Positions 14,216 to 28,747 of a DNA stretch of 64,000 nucleotides are shown here, piece after piece (position 1 is the stretch's first letter; each line of letters starts with the position of its first letter). Below the pieces are notes generated by a model that saw only the letters and a list, made by a program, of their open reading frames with translations, was not told the origin of the DNA and made no database searches. The position numbers were made by a program, and so were the translations under genes. The stretch is from Fasciolopsis buskii (lineage: Eukaryota; Platyhelminthes; Trematoda; Plagiorchiida; Fasciolidae): positions 188,685 to 252,684 of the forward strand of contig LUCM01010140.1 in the NCBI GenBank assembly GCA_008360955.1, given 5' to 3'.

Positions 14216-17200
14216 GGTAGTCCAATTACGACTACGTCTGCATTTATGGGCTGGAGCTAAGTATTTCTTAATTCGCGTATTTTGTGTCAACGCGGGCCTA
14301 ATAATCATGGTCGATCACGAACAGAAAACCTTTCGTTTGGGAAAGTTGTTGATGGAAATCAAAGTTGACATTGCGTCAAGGCTATTTAGGCTCTCTTCGT
14401 CAATCGTTTGTATTACTATCGCAACAGTGACGCAGTGAGGAAGAAACAGTGCAATTTTTGGTGCCACAGTTTAGATGACAAGGAACCAATTTCAAAACAT
14501 TGGTCGGCTGAAAACTTTATTTGTAAACTTCGCAGTGATTTGAACTAGATAATAACATCGTTCACATCATATTAAACAAATAGATCATGCAAATTCGATG
14601 TTTTTCTTGGTGGAATCTATCAAATTCAAAAGTGACTATGGTCCGTTTTATACGTATATTACCATTTTACGACGGAAAGTCTTTTTTCTACTACTAATGC
14701 ACACTACTGCAAGTATTTCACGCACCATTTTTCCGATAGGAACGAAAATATTTAAACCATCCAAGTGTCAGCACGCATGGAACATGGATTAATAACACAA
14801 TAAAGTAGGAAATATGATTATCGTGTTCAATAGTAGAAAATGCTTACCTCTTTAATCGACGACGTGATGCATGCTTAGCATGTGATGACCTAAATCACAT
14901 AAAGGGACAGATGTAGAAGGAAATTCTTCTAAAAAGAAATTCCGATTTCTTCTTCCCGTCCAAACTGTTCACACAAATAAAACGATAAATACCTTACAAG
15001 TTGATATACAAATAATGAACTAATAAGCAGGGGAATTTCGTCTTTATTGGGACGGAGGCGGTTCCATGATTTTACGAAGGCGGACAACATAAAAGGGGTT
15101 GTGTCTCCAAAATAATCGGGTTTCTCCAGAGCGGTATTCAACGAATGTTATCCTTATAACAGTGGTTTATCTTCTTGAAGTAAGCCTGCTGACGGTGCAC
15201 TTGGGTCTGCGGATTATTCCATCTGAAAGCCTACCATTGCCTGAATCTTCGTTTTATCGAAACATTTTTTAACTTTCTGAGGTGATAATTTCACGATTTG
15301 CTTAAGCAATGGATATAATTTTGGAAATTCTTAAACTTGAAATACGAGTCGAAGGCAATTCCCTACTGGAATTCCTGGACGCAAAATCAAAATGACTAAA
15401 ACAATACGGAAGGTTAGTTGCGATCCCGTCGATTGGTACTATCAAGTGATGCGAAGTTTCCAACAATACGCAAGCTAAATTGATGTGAAATAATCCCACT
15501 TTGGTCTCGCTAGCGATTTCGTAATACGTCACGTTTAAGATGAACAGGCGAAGGCTAAAATAAGATATCGACTAAATGTCTAGTCTACTGGCTTGATCGA
15601 TATTACCATAGTTTGTGGTTTATTAGCGATGAAGATTACAAAATCTATCCTCATTCTGTTGAACGGGCCTTTATGGCAAAAAGCAGTGACTGATGGGATC
15701 AACAACTGAAAACCTTGAACAGTGACATCACATCTGCCATTTTGTTAAATTCGCTTTTGCTTTTACCTTTCCCGAAACAAAGGCGACAGTATGGGTGGTT
15801 TTTCATTTCGTTTCTGACTCTAAACATGCCGGAAAGTGTGGCCCAGCTGAGTGAGCAAGTATCTATGACTATGCAAATGTTGTGGACATTCTTCTGACGG
15901 AGATAAATCGCTTTCTGCCAGAATAACTGTGAAAACAATCGTCATTCTGACTGATGGTTTCTGTCCTGTTCACACTTCAGAAGGCTGTTAATTCCAGTCT
16001 AATGGAGTTTGCAGGAGAATTAACATGGCAAATATTTTTATAACTGTTTAACGTCAACTAACAAGGCAAAGTCCCTAACTTTTTCCTGTAAAGCGAGACG
16101 CAATTAACCAAGTAAGTGTTTTATTCCTTCCTGATCTTCTCATCCAAACTAGGCTTGCTTTTCAACAATGGTTTGCACTCGCTTGCTTCACCTCAGTTCC
16201 TTTCAAACCTTTTAGCATTCGACAGGACAGCTAAAATTGTCAATTCTCATTCTTTAGAGAACCATCAATGATTGAACTAACTAAACCTCTTTCGATTTTT
16301 ATCAATAAACCGTTGAAAAATTTTCAAGTCAAAAGCCCTAACAGCTTTTCTACTGAGCTGTTAGTCAGCTGGGAACTTTGTGATAGTTGTGATGCATCAA
16401 TTTTAGGGAAAAAATCAATTTGATTGTTAATAAATACAACGCTTGCGCATGTTCTTTATTATCGGCATCTTGACCAGAGTGAGACGCACTGGCATTCATT
16501 TTATGTAGTCAACATAATCCTTGATTAGTACATAAAATAGCGAGCAAAATATCCGTGTCAGCAGAACGATTTCGGCGTTATTGCAGCATATCCGAAATTT
16601 AAAACGGTGCTGTTTTGATCTGTTATTTTTGATGTTGAACATGCATCAAGCGTGTTTACGAAATATGTCCGATGAAATATCTACTAGGGAATTGCGACTG
16701 CCATTTGCCCATAGGCAATTTTGAGTTAATCATGCAAATGCCCCTTGTACACCAATTTTTTTTTAAATCCGTTGATCCTCTCCCTTTGATATCGATGGTA
16801 CAAATGTACCTATTGCCATTTACAGTCATCGATTAGTGGGGGAGACTTAGCAAAAAAGAAAAATTTCATTGTTTATGATGCAACGACAAAGCGGAACAAA
16901 ACATCGAACACAAATTGGCTTTAGCGAAACCATGGCGTCCTACCAGCTTATCGTTCGGTTTTGGAATCTTGCTGAGATTCATCAGTGTCATTGGCTACTT
17001 GTTGGAAGCCTGTTGGCAATTTTCTCATTTCTGTGCTTTCCCGCAATCAGGAACAATTTATTGCTCAACGCAGAGCGATAACAAAAATTTACTGGTCTCT
17101 ATTTTTCACAGTTCAGCCAAAGATAATATTGTGCCGAGTAATAGAAAAACGAAACGTTGAACTGCAAAATCTCCCTCCGGAAGAGCGATCAATAAGGCGG

Positions 17201-18561
17201 AGTTTCAGAAAAAACTTGGACCTACGAATTCAAAGAAAGCTTTGCGGCGAAACCTCGAGCAAACTTGTTATAATACATAAAGGTAAGGGATAGTAAATCG
17301 CCGTAAAGCTGGGAAAAGTTTAAAGTTGATGGAAGCGCTTGTAACGAAGCTCGAGATCAAGCAGAAAAATCCTTTTTATGTGGAGTTTTCTGAGGTCGAT
17401 GTGAACAAGTAGTCAATCCTGATCAATAGAAGAAGATAAATGGTCCATGCGAACACACGTCAAATTTCTCCTAATTTAATTTACCCTAAGTTCGTAGAAT
17501 AACACTAATGGAAATTATGAACAACAATGCTTGCAAGTCACACATCACTATGTATATTACCTATCCATAAACATCATAAATCCATTGTCCCAATGGAACT
17601 TCGATTTCAACCCAACCGAAGATTCCAAAAGAAAATAATATTGTCACAGATCTGAAAACGTTAATTGTAAGTTAACAAAGAATTGTTGCTAAAAATTAAA
17701 TTACAATCCAGACAACAATCCTGGCTCCCTAAGACAATAATCTCCTATGTGGGTATTTATTATGAATGAAATGGAGCCAGGACTTCACCTGAGAGGTACA
17801 CTGGTAATAAATACGGTTCAGACTTCCGGTGTAATAATTGATATACACCACAAATGCGCTTTTTGATTAGGAAATTTGGATCTGGTTCTTCCGGAGTGCG
17901 AGATTCATCGGAAAGCTTGAGGCGTTTTGGGATCCAAGTCCGGCGGTCAGCCAGGCGAAAAAATGCCGTTCGCATCGCAAACTACTCGCAAGTAGCTATG
18001 ATACGTCGATGTAACATTTAAGTACACTCAAGAAATGCATCAGCATATATAGCGGCTTACAAAAATTCAGGCAGCTTGCAACGCACAAACACATTCGATA
18101 CGTGACAACGTAAAAAATCAAGTATTTGGGATCGTTCCCTTATTGCTCAGTGTGAAGTCGCAAAGCTGTACAAGAGCGACGAGTTGTTTGATTTGTTTAG
18201 CTTGCGGGTATGCGGGATGTCCAAATCGTGTTTTAACCACCACCTGAATATTTCGACCTCGAGCATTAAGGGGCCACTACGGAGAACAAAGAAAGATTCC
18301 TTCACGACAATTAACTGCATTTTTGCTAGGAATACATTGTTCATTGGTGGTTAGGCTCATTTGGCGCCCGCCAATTCGTGTGAAAAAAATTTTACCTCAT
18401 GCTCCACTATGTCTTAGGATTTTTTCCTCAATACCCGTGTAGGTAGCTCACTGAATTAGCGTATTATCGTATGAATTAGACTTTGGACCTCTTCAAGATT
18501 TAGGCTGTGAGGTTGTTAACTCACGCGTTGTCCTCGTTGAGATGGGAGGCATTTAGAGGTC
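14216..18561. other. Gene-poor stretch
   Basis: No recognisable gene. Overlapping short open frames in different phases at 16869-17293 could be a decayed coding remnant (CHWLLVGSLLAIFSFLCF is hydrophobic, and a basic stretch follows). I cannot assign a family, and the frames disagree with one another. Confidence 0.4.
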
Positions 18562-18743
18562 TTATTTTATCTTTTTATCTTTCAGTTCCTTTATTAGTGA
18601 AGTAACAACGCCTACTGTTTTTCAGGAAAGGGTGTGCCACCAACAGGGGGCAGCCAAATGAGAAAGTTGTCCAGTGGTGGGGGACTCGAACTCGCAACCT
18701 TCAAGTCCGAACGCCACGGCCACATCCGCCTGGCCACTGCCGG
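18562..18743 (-). repeat. tRNA-Ser-like SINE, family 2, copy 1
   Basis: Read on the minus strand from 18743, the element starts with a tRNA-like segment. It has an A box TGGCCAGGCGG, an anticodon-arm-like GGACTTGAAGG resembling tRNA-Ser(UGA), and a B-box-like AGTTCGAGTCC (18692-18682). The body runs to an A/T-rich tail of the AAAGATAAAAAGATAAAATA type at about 18562. A second copy with the same order and tail lies at 63357-63533. Mismatches in the tRNA stems argue against a working tRNA gene. Confidence 0.75.
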
Positions 18744-20011
18744 AGGCGGACGGAGGACGATCTTCGTTAATATGTGGAACATTTAGATACCCTTCCACGC
18801 TCGTGATAATTGTGAATGTAATAACAAATATGTTCTAAATCAGGGTTAAAAATAAACTTCTCTTGTAAGATTTACCAGGAGTAGAGTATAACAAGAAATT
18901 GTATGGTCACCTCTGCTTATGATTTGTTTACGGCGAGAAAGACGCTATTGCCATAGTTTATTGAACTAATATTGTGTATACTGTTGTCTCTTTTAGTTTG
19001 CAATGTTCAATATGCTACAAAATAAGTATAACTCAAGCGAAGTTCTTTAGACTATTCATTATCCTCTACAGTGCATCATCAAAAGATTTCATTATTCCTA
19101 GCTCACTGCTTAATGGTCAGGGTGGCAACTCGAGCAATTAGCGCGGTGGGCCTAAATGAACTTAAAAGAAATTCAAATTTGGTGTAAACTGAGGTCCCTT
19201 CAGAGTGGGAATTCTCCAATTCATGATCAATAACTATAATTAAACTCTAGTCCATCTAAACTATTTCAGTTATTAAGTGGATCAACTCATCTCCTAAGTA
19301 CTAACATGGTAGTGAGTTGGATATTTGCTAGAATAGGTGCGCATGAGGAACAAATGAACTAGTCCGTGTTTGTGAGCACAATTTCGGATAAACCCAGTAA
19401 CCCTTCCAAGAGACTTTATGAGATTGCCATGCTTCATTAAGATCTCACCCTTCTTGTTATGAATAATTTACTTTGACAACCAGAGTCACAAATGTTTTAC
19501 TGGCTTTGCTGCCTGAATCAAAAGGAACTTAAAATGGTTAATGTCTTTGCAATGCATTTAGCAAAAACTGACCTGAGAACCAATCGCCCGTCACCCGTAC
19601 AACATTTACGTGGATGAGCTCAGATGTTATATTAATTTGAGCTACCGAAAACAATAGTAAGTTTACTGATATAGCGAGACGTGTTTCGACTGCTCGCTTC
19701 AGCAGTCGTAACCGTAGAACTGAGGATCCTATGGATTGAATGAAGTGCAGCCACAAAATCGTAAAAAGAACATTTATTTTTGTCCAGACTAATAAATGCT
19801 CAGCCAACTGCTTGGGAATAAAGACAGCGGTTAGTTGGGCTCATCAAATATTTATCAAACTGAAGGTCCAGATTGAGGCTGTAAAATAGAATAACGCATA
19901 ACGTCACTCAACTCACCAAGCAATATCACCATTCAATCGAATACCGAAAACTAACATATCTTACACAGCTACTTTTTCCTCATTTGGAATCATTTGTTGT
20001 GCAAGTAAAAC

Positions 20012-20085
20012 AAACGGAAGCTAGGACACGAACCTGAGACAACCACTGGCGAGTTTGACATCTTAAGCCTCGGGCATATTGAAGC
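20012..20085 (-). repeat. Possible tRNA-derived SINE relic
   Basis: The minus strand contains a good B-box-like GGTTCGTGTCC with a tRNA-like spacing upstream (GATGTCAAACTCGCCAG, then GTGGTTGTCTC). There is no clear A box and no second copy in the window. It may be an old SINE head or chance. Confidence 0.3.
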
Positions 20086-23000
20086 AAAATATTTGGCCTC
20101 TATTATCTCGATGCTTCTGGTCTCATCGGATCAAAAAGTTGACATAATCTAATCGTTCAAAGTACTAGCATGCAATGCAAACTCCAGACGTCTAGCGTTC
20201 ATTGAGGCCTTGCTTACTAGCATGCATCAGCCAGCGCTTTGGGCACAGAAGCGGTTGATGCTGAGTACTTGTCTAACTTGGCATTAACACGCATGACCCT
20301 ATTTTGCCTGTCCCTTAATCTTATTGGTAAATTTATATACGAAACTTTCCATCTAGCTCAATTCACTATATTGTTCACAATCTATCGTGCACAAAGCATA
20401 ATGTTGTGTGTTCACGATCGACAAGAGTAGACGAGATGCTTGCAATCCTTTATATTTGTTTTCTTTTCGGCCTGATTAGCTGGATAAAGGGGACTCGGTC
20501 GTTTAAAAATCATGGATCGGCTCTGAAATATTTAGTCAGCTATATGACAAATATCCCACCTGCCGTGACCATTCGGCTGATACTATGGCAACTGCATCCT
20601 AATGCCCATCCAATGCATCTTCCCACAGGTGATCAACCTCGGCAATTACAGCCTTCCATTAATTGCAACCCCGAATCTGAAATCACTGCATTTTTCAGTA
20701 CTGTAAATGACGGAATTCACAGGACTTAAAAAAATAAGTATGCATGCCCGATCATTCTCAACCAGGATTAAGCAATTGAAGAGTGTTCCTCTACTTTATT
20801 CACTGTTGAATTGTGTATTACTGCTGCAATTTGGATCATATCACTGGCAGAGCAGACCTCCCATTTTTCAAATTCTCATTATTTTACGATATGAAGAACT
20901 GGTTTCGGTTTTGAAAACAAAAGGTTAGCAATCATCTTAAAGCCGCACAGTAAAAGTGCCTGTGGTCTTCCTTTTAGGTAAACAAGTCACTAATGACAAA
21001 AACGAATAAACGGGATCAGAGCGAAAGGCAATGTAGAGTGAAATAGCACAGCAAAAAGGGTGTGGGAATGAAGATTCGGCAGCAGTATGGGAATAATCAG
21101 GCTGCGCCGGAGAAAATCAATCTGTAGCACCTCCCAGAATCAGACGTAATACCCTAGTTACATCAGTAAATTTAAATTCTTCGACATATATCTGAAAGCT
21201 ACCCTGATCCTGTAGTTTTGACTTTGCTTTTAGTAGCCATATTCCATTTAGTACTTCAATAAAGAGGTGCATTCTAACCTCCGAAATAAAGTTAAAATTA
21301 GTTGGATGTTACTAGAGGGAGAAGTATTTGGAAGCAGTAGGATTCCTACCATAGATATTCCTTTTCAAAAGTCATTTTGATGTCTTTGCGAGTTTATCAA
21401 GTTTTCAGTGTATTATTTCATTGGTGGGCTACCGTACTCAGTTTAAACTTACTAGCAGTATCAGTCTGAAAGGATATGATCTAACGAGGACACCACAAAA
21501 GTAAAGACTTAACTAACTTCAAAATCCTATCAATTCATCTCATTAAGCTGGTGATTTCATGAAAGCTACCAATCTTATTGGTTTTAAATACTGGGTATGC
21601 TGCTAGCCTGACAAGGTGGTACCGAAAACTTTGTGACAATCAAGGCTGGAGTTCGGTTTGTTGCATCTAATCCAATGAAACCCTAGAAATGCTTATTATT
21701 CCTGTACTGGCATGGTGTAATTTTATAGCGAAACCGTACCGTACAGCTTCATGACCACGGCCCGCCTATCCGTTACCCCAGATTGTTTGTTCACCAAGCA
21801 GTGAACACGCATAAGTTAGACTTCTATCATTTATCAATAAGCTATCAGTCAATTAAATCAAAATCCCGTATTATAGACACATACTGTACAGATATAAAAA
21901 GCATAAGAAGAGTAATGTAACATTTATTTTGGCATTACTATCCAACTTAATACCTGTTATCGTATACGAATAAACAGTTAAATGGTTTGCTGATTTCGCT
22001 CACCTGTCGATTTTGTCAAATCGTGTAGAATGCTTCGAGAACCTGATGATCTGTCTTGCAGTTCGTCCCAAGTACTACTCTTGAGCTGTTGATGCCACCA
22101 TCGTGGCCAATTTGTCCTCGGCTATTTCTCATTTGTGAATGTCAGCCATTGTATCAAACGGCTGAGTTATGTCTGTGTAGGCGTGCACGTATTTGTTTGA
22201 CTGTCTCATCGGCATATTGTTTATCACACTCGAGAAATTTGTGTTGTATAGAACATGCTGCTCTACGCGACTTTCTTCGTTTAGCGGAGCAGATCTAAGA
22301 GTGATGATGAATCCGTTGTCAAGTATGAGTGTGTTTGAGGGCTTCCGCTGATCCATGTTTGTATAGAAGAAAAACAGTCGGTTTGGTGTTTTCAGTAGTT
22401 AACCAACTGTCTTCTCCGAATACATGCGTAGATGGAGAGTTAGGACTTTATGTTATATGCGAGCAACATGGTAAGTCTAGATTATATAAATACCAGCATA
22501 TGAGCATGCCTTGATTATGAATTTGCACCATCATTTTATAGTCGTATTATGATAACCGCTTTCCGATTCATATCCTCTGGCGGGAGGTAGAAATAGCTAC
22601 TTTAAGATAACTACCCATTGCGAACATCAAACGATGTCCAAATTAGCTGTCTTTCAAAAGTCCGAGAGAGTCGACCAAACCGTTGGCTTTGTATAGATCT
22701 GACTACATAATTAAGCCGCTGCTTTTAACTCATCCTAATTTGAACAAACCACTCCTCCGTGAAAAGTTGCCCATCCTCAAGGGTTCATGAACCTTTGAAC
22801 GGTTCACTATAATCTATCAACTTAAAACTACAGTCTGACCCGACACAACAAGCAAGAAACATCCATCTCAGAGTGCATTTTATTAACTGTCAGAAGTCGA
22901 AAATGGCACCGCGACCTTATAAACGACAGTGCGGAGACCACTGATCATAAGGCTTGGGCAACATCAGCACATTAATGAACTAAATCATTACATTGCTCAT

Positions 23001-23771
23001 GTATACTCAATAGACTCCTTCTTCCGCTGATTTCAGATGCTTAATTTTGAGGCTGAAAACCCAATGGATTTTTTACTAATTTTGTTTTGCCTTGGAGAAT
23101 TCAATTCCGCGGCAAACCATAGCCCCATCTTACAAGTTCCGTCTGGGTTGTGTAAAACGTCGGTGAGCTATAAAATCCGCTCTAAGTTTACTACTGAATA
23201 ACGGTTCTGCTGTTTCGTTTTCAGAAGGATGGTTTGCAACACCCTCCGGAAACCTAAGCACTGTTCGGGAGCCCAATTTCCGAAAATCCTCATTTTTTAT
23301 GATGTGTTTGTATTTTGACTGTAAAGGAAAGGTCATTCGCAACGGTCACAGTTTAATATTGGGTTTGTTCACATTCTTCGATTTAGGTATTCAGCTATTT
23401 TGCTTTTACGCGTAGGGCAGTTTGGTTGCTCGACGGATATATTTACAGTTCATTATCAGAAGGGCTTTATTCAGGATTATATATGATACCCATTTGCTAC
23501 TTTTGATTAATAAAGCATCCACAGTATTTTGAAAGGAATTCGCACGCACAAACTGGCACCATTATTGGTTACATTCTAAATAAACTCTGAAAATGATAGA
23601 AAGTCATTTTCCAATGCTGCAACTTCCACAACACCGTTGATTTTGCATTGTTCTTGTGCCTCTACGCAAGTAGCGAAAGGCCAAAGGGAAATCAACATAA
23701 TCTAAAAAATGCCCCCGATTATGATACATTTAAACATTTTCACCTTTGATACATTTAAGGCGAATACCATG

Positions 23772-23793
23772 AATCCCCGTTAAAACGGGGAAT
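23772..23793. repeat. Short imperfect palindrome
   Basis: A GATCCCCGTT-like half is followed by AACGGGGAATC, which could form a stem of about 8 perfect pairs plus a mismatch extension. It lies just upstream of repeat R copy 2. No function is implied. Confidence 0.5.
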
Positions 23794-23823
23794 CTTGAGT
23801 ATCCATGTAGACATTTCCGAACA

Positions 23824-23945
23824 TTATTCCTACTGGAGCATGGAAATTTCATAAACGTTTTCGGAAAGGTCTTGCGATTTTACCATACATTCAATTCATA
23901 AATGATAACAAACTGGCTTGTCCAACAGAACACTTTGTTATTCCC
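23824..23945 (+). repeat. Dispersed repeat R, copy 2
   Basis: This is the direct-orientation counterpart of 14098-14215. It shares the TATTCCTACT start, the TTTTCGGAAA block and CATTCAATTCATAAATGATA, and ends near ATTCCCG. Similarity falls off at both ends. Confidence 0.8.
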
Positions 23946-26900
23946 GCTCAGATTGTTTGCTAATAAGAAGTAAAATTAGAAAAATCCTTAACAACTGGTT
24001 AAAAAAGAACATGCTCAAAATGGAGGTGCTGTGTAGAATTAAGTAAGTAAAAAATTCGAAACGGTAGTGTGTCCGAAAGGAGCTCTGTGATATACTTTGC
24101 CAAAGTTTAATGAACATGTTTTTCTCAATGCAATAGTTTTCGTTTAGTCTGGTGTAAATCTGGTACAATTACACATAAATGGAGGGTATGCTTTATATAA
24201 AATCATAATACGGCCTGTATCATGATGCTGTGAAATATGTTTCCTTTTGTGGCACGATAACCATAGGGAGCACCTGACCAGTAGGTACTGACTTCGAAAT
24301 CCTGAAGCTTCTTGAAGCATGAAGCGAAAGCAGTTTCTTTTTGGAGACCCTGGATGACAGATCAAAATGATTAAATTATTACTGAACGATAGTAACGGTT
24401 CCATTGATTTCCATTGTTATGAAGTTGTTTCACCTTGTTCTTCCTAACGTGCTCACGGTGAGCAATGATTAATATGAACATACGTGACTGAACTGGGACG
24501 TCGACTGAGTTTTCTACCAATTGGCTCGCTAGATAACTCCAAATCATGCTTCTTGCTATGGAAAATATACCCCAGCGCCCGCTAAATAAAAGAAACAAAT
24601 TCAAATATTCGCCTCTTTAAGCTTTTGTCTACTGGAGCGGAAACCGTTCACGTGACGCTCGTTCCATGAGTTTCGACAAGACCCGTAACAACAAAGTGAC
24701 TCACCCACTCGGTTTTCTGATACTAAAAGAATCGTGTACAATCCATTAATAGGAACTTTCCAGCTGGTTAGTTTTAACTACATTTGGAAATCCACCAAAT
24801 AATTACAAGCAAAGTAATCAATGTTTTTAGGGAATCGCTGAATAAACACCAATAAAAAGGCAATCAACTTGATAATTATTCTAACAAAAGTACAGATAAT
24901 ATTTCTTGTTTGTCACATAACTGATTAACAGCCTAGAAAGAAGCCGTGGTTATGAAATCGCTGTAGTACCTGATTGGCTGGAGATGGGACGTGTCGATCT
25001 CACGAACTTAATACCAAAGCCCCTCTAACTTATGATCTTTACAACCGCCGTTCATGTTAGGTTCAACTGAGTGTTCATCTTACTCTGCCTTCTTTGGTTT
25101 TATCTTAAGAGTCTGTTATGCGACGGAACTGAAATTGTCACGCTTATGAATCCATCAGGTAAAAAATATCCTTTACCTCTGTTTTTGTAATACTTCCAAT
25201 CCTGGACGGAACACACTAGACTTTAAATAACATTGCTACAGAAATATGTGAAGACTGAGTACAAAACTTCTTTTGCATGCCTTTTATTTGAAAGAAATCA
25301 CGATAGTGCAAAGTATATCGGGACTCATGTGTCTTGCTCCACAATGTTTTGTACTATTAAAGTAAGATAATAGTCAATAAGATGACCACTTCTTTTGAGA
25401 GCATGGGTACACTGTTGGTGGGTGATTTAAAAAGGAGTTTGAGACCTAAACTGACAAAAGTGAACAATATTTGTCTCGAAGAAGTATCCAATTGAACCAT
25501 CACCCGGCCTTTTCCTGGTTTTGATAGACCCTCTTAGTGATTGAGGACACATGGTATCAGCTTGATTAGATTTTCGGTTGCACGACTATTACCAACTTCT
25601 GCTTAGCTTTAAATATATAATTTAGTATGATCTTAACATGAAACAGCCTCAATATCACTGGTGGACGGCTTCATCGGCATAGATCATTTAACTGAGTTAC
25701 TTGCGGAATTAGAAACGCTTGTTTCTTCCCTGTGGCCGGCTTTTGACTAATAACAGTAGTCTCTAATTAGCCTATTGTTTGACTGTTCCGTGTACACTGG
25801 GCTTCGACAATCCATTGTGGTCCGTTCTCTCTTAAAGCTGAAAACTATTTTCCAGTGGACGACACAAACAATTTCAAGATAATGATGCGTACGCTACCAT
25901 TTGGTTGAAATCTGCCTGTCAGAGTTTTGCTTAGTTTTGGCCAAATGCATGGTTCACGGAATTGATTAAATCACGAGATCCGGCAGTTTGGCGGCCTTCT
26001 GAATCCAAAGTCAGACAATGGTCTATCAGTCCGCTAGTGAATCCCTATTCAAGCATGGGTGTTCCGAAACCTCGTAATTCACACACAGTGCATCAATTTA
26101 ACGGAACGAGAAAGTTGCTTAACCGACTACTTCTTTCCTGTGTTTAGACATTGTGGTATAGTTTCAAGTTTCCTATTGAGATGTTGTTCTGGTGAATTTT
26201 AAGTACTCGAACCTTTTACATTACTATTGGAACAATACCGAACATGCATTTGTGTTCCACCCAGGCGTACATGAAACAACAAAGTGCAAAATTTCCGTCC
26301 TAGGAAGCAAAACCCTACACAAAAGATGACTTCCCCAGTCAAGCATCTTAGACAGTGAGATGCTACATGACCTTTGTTAATTCCTAATCCTTATGGATTC
26401 TATCAATCATGAAGTGACTATATGAAACATGCAGATTATCAAAATCCCTAGTGACCATTGGCTTTCTCTCCAGGGCAAAGCATTACTAACCCACAATCTC
26501 TAGTGAGCGGAACCTGTGACCCTTCTAGCGTGCATTCATTCTGTTATTTTGAAGTTTTCCGTTAACTTTTTCCAATGGAAAATTCAGTGTTCTTGTACCC
26601 TACGCACCAGTAATTCCAAGCAGGTTTCGCTGGTGATTCTCATCTCCTCCCGAGTGGCTGACTTTTGATCTGCAGTAATCAGGTGGGTGAACCATCGGTT
26701 AATTGGCCAGTCAGTTTGACTAACGCGACGGCGCTCTATCTCCCGGGAAATGTTCCACTGTTATCATGTCCAAGAATGAAATAAACAACAATATTAATTA
26801 CAATAGCGGTAGTTTTCAGCAAATATGTTGTACTTAAATCACACCTATCTATCAATCTTTCATCTTGGAATGATTTCGACAGGAAATTTGCTTTTATTTT

Positions 26901-28327
26901 GCGAGCAGCCATTAGAAACACAAATGCACACAAATAACTTTCTCTCAGATTCTTACTGTCCTTACTCCATTTCGTAATATTTTACTGCTAGAAATTAATC
27001 GGCACAACTATGGTGAATTGAATTCTGAACCACTCATTAAGTTTCTTCTTCCCCATCATTTGCCACTGATTTTTCTCCACACCGTGTAGTACGAGGAATT
27101 AGTGCAGTTGGAACTTCCAAATGACTCGACCGCGGTGTCGTACCCTGTGATAACACGCAAATATGGTTTGTACACTTGAAGCGCACGCGTGATTAGATAA
27201 TTAAAACATTTTTGGCCAGTCCAAGCTGGTGATAAAATAAATAAACACCCAAGTAGGCGTCAGGCGATATGCGCGGTTGACTGCTTGAAGCTCAATTTCT
27301 GAACAGTGGGCACAACCCGGTAAAACATTTGCGCACCCATGCTGGTGACAACTTCCTCCGCGCAGATGGGCAGGTCAGTATTTGAATACTAAAAAATGGA
27401 AAGAAGCCGTAAGTTATCCTATAACCTACTCAACATTGCGCAGCATGACGGAATTCGCTCAGTGCAAAAAATGATTAGATGCTACAACACATTCTGCAAT
27501 ATGTTCAAATCTGCATATGCCACTATGGTGAATTCGAAGGGCTCCGGTAGAAATGCTACTATTCATTTTGCCTAGTGGCTCTAATGGATTTTGTCCCAAG
27601 ACCTCTAATGCCTAACTGGTCAGTAATCATCTTCAAATAGGACAGAACCGCTGTCCGATGATCAGTCAGACAAACGGCACATGTACATGAGCAGATTGTC
27701 TTCTTAAACGAGCTATTTCGATTACCATACAAACAAATCCAGTTTATTTGGCTAGACTGGCATTATTTACGCTAAGTTCATCCACACCGAGGGCTGTCGT
27801 ACACGGTAACTCAGTTCGGCGTTTCTTATTGTCCTGTCAGCATGACGTGCAAATTGGATGTGTGAATATTCGTGGCGGAATATGAACCCGGAGTTGTGTA
27901 AACGTAGACGTATCTTCCTCTAGGTGGGCATAACAAAAAATGCTTCGTTTCAAAATGCAAAAGATAAATGTCAAATTCCTCATCCTGTGAAATAGATAGC
28001 CCTCCGTCTATTTCTAGCTACTAATGCAAGCAGGGCTAAAAACGGATTGGGAAACAATGAGTACTGGGACAAATTTGAGACAACGACAGTGCTCGTTCCT
28101 TCTCTGCATCCCAGAATTTTGTCAATGTACATTAGAAAAGGCAGGTAGTTTATCTTTTTAAATGCAATTTTTTAACTTGTTATCAAAAATTACAAATTTA
28201 TGTTAAACGACAAGGGAGCAAAATTAGCCGACTTTCGGAGCACGTATATCATGGTGAAGTGTGCAAAATAAATTTCAGAAACCATATTTTTGATGCCAAC
28301 TTTGTTTACCAGATGGCAACAAGTATT
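23946..28327. other. Gene-poor stretch, downstream side of VIAAT gene A
   Basis: No recognisable exon, RNA or repeat. The 92-codon open frame at 28259-28537 is lysine-rich with one hydrophobic stretch. It overlaps the probable 3' UTR of gene A on the opposite strand and has no recognised family. Confidence 0.45.
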
Positions 28328-28333
28328 TTTATT
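28328..28333 (-). terminator. Candidate polyadenylation signal, gene A
   Basis: AATAAA on the minus strand, about 415 bases after the gene A stop codon. It is the first canonical hexamer I found downstream. Position is plausible but unproven. Confidence 0.4.
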
Positions 28334-28747
28334 AATATTCTGATGACGTTGATAGGTAACCTATTTGGGAAAACAATCCGAAAAATGAACGAAAAAATTA
28401 TGCCTACTTTAGTTGGCGCGGTACGGAAGATAAAAGTTGGCCAAGTGTTCAGCGTGGCAGGGATTGAATCGAATGAGAAAAATGGTCTGTACAAATTTGA
28501 CAAGCCTGAATACATTGCGAAAAGAACGAAGCGGTGATGACACTGAAAAAATTGATCTTCAGTGGTGTGCAGGAAGCAAGAAGACAGACTGGAGGTAAAG
28601 AAATGCTTTAAAGAAGGATACTGCGATCAAATACTAACCGGTCTGTTGATAAATTACGTAACATTGAGCTCACAGTTTTGCATCTATTTCGTGATGTTTT
28701 TAAACAAGCGAAAACCATCGCGTAATATGTTTACATTATTCTCAAAA

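Larger units (their letters stand above)
18744..23823. other. Gene-poor stretch
   Basis: No gene recognised. The largest open frame, 107 codons at 20406-20729, has no motif I know. A possible old tRNA-like relic at about 20012-20085 is listed separately. Confidence 0.45.

Noticed and set aside
16869..17293. Cluster of three overlapping plus-strand frames
   Set aside because: The frames compete with one another and none has a recognised motif or splice pattern.
18682..18743. Possible tRNA-Ser(UGA) gene
   Set aside because: The anticodon arm resembles tRNA-Ser, but there is no variable arm or good acceptor stem, and a diverged second copy shares the same non-tRNA body.
28259..28537. 92-codon lysine-rich plus-strand frame
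   Set aside because: No family resemblance, and it overlaps the probable 3' UTR of gene A on the other strand.
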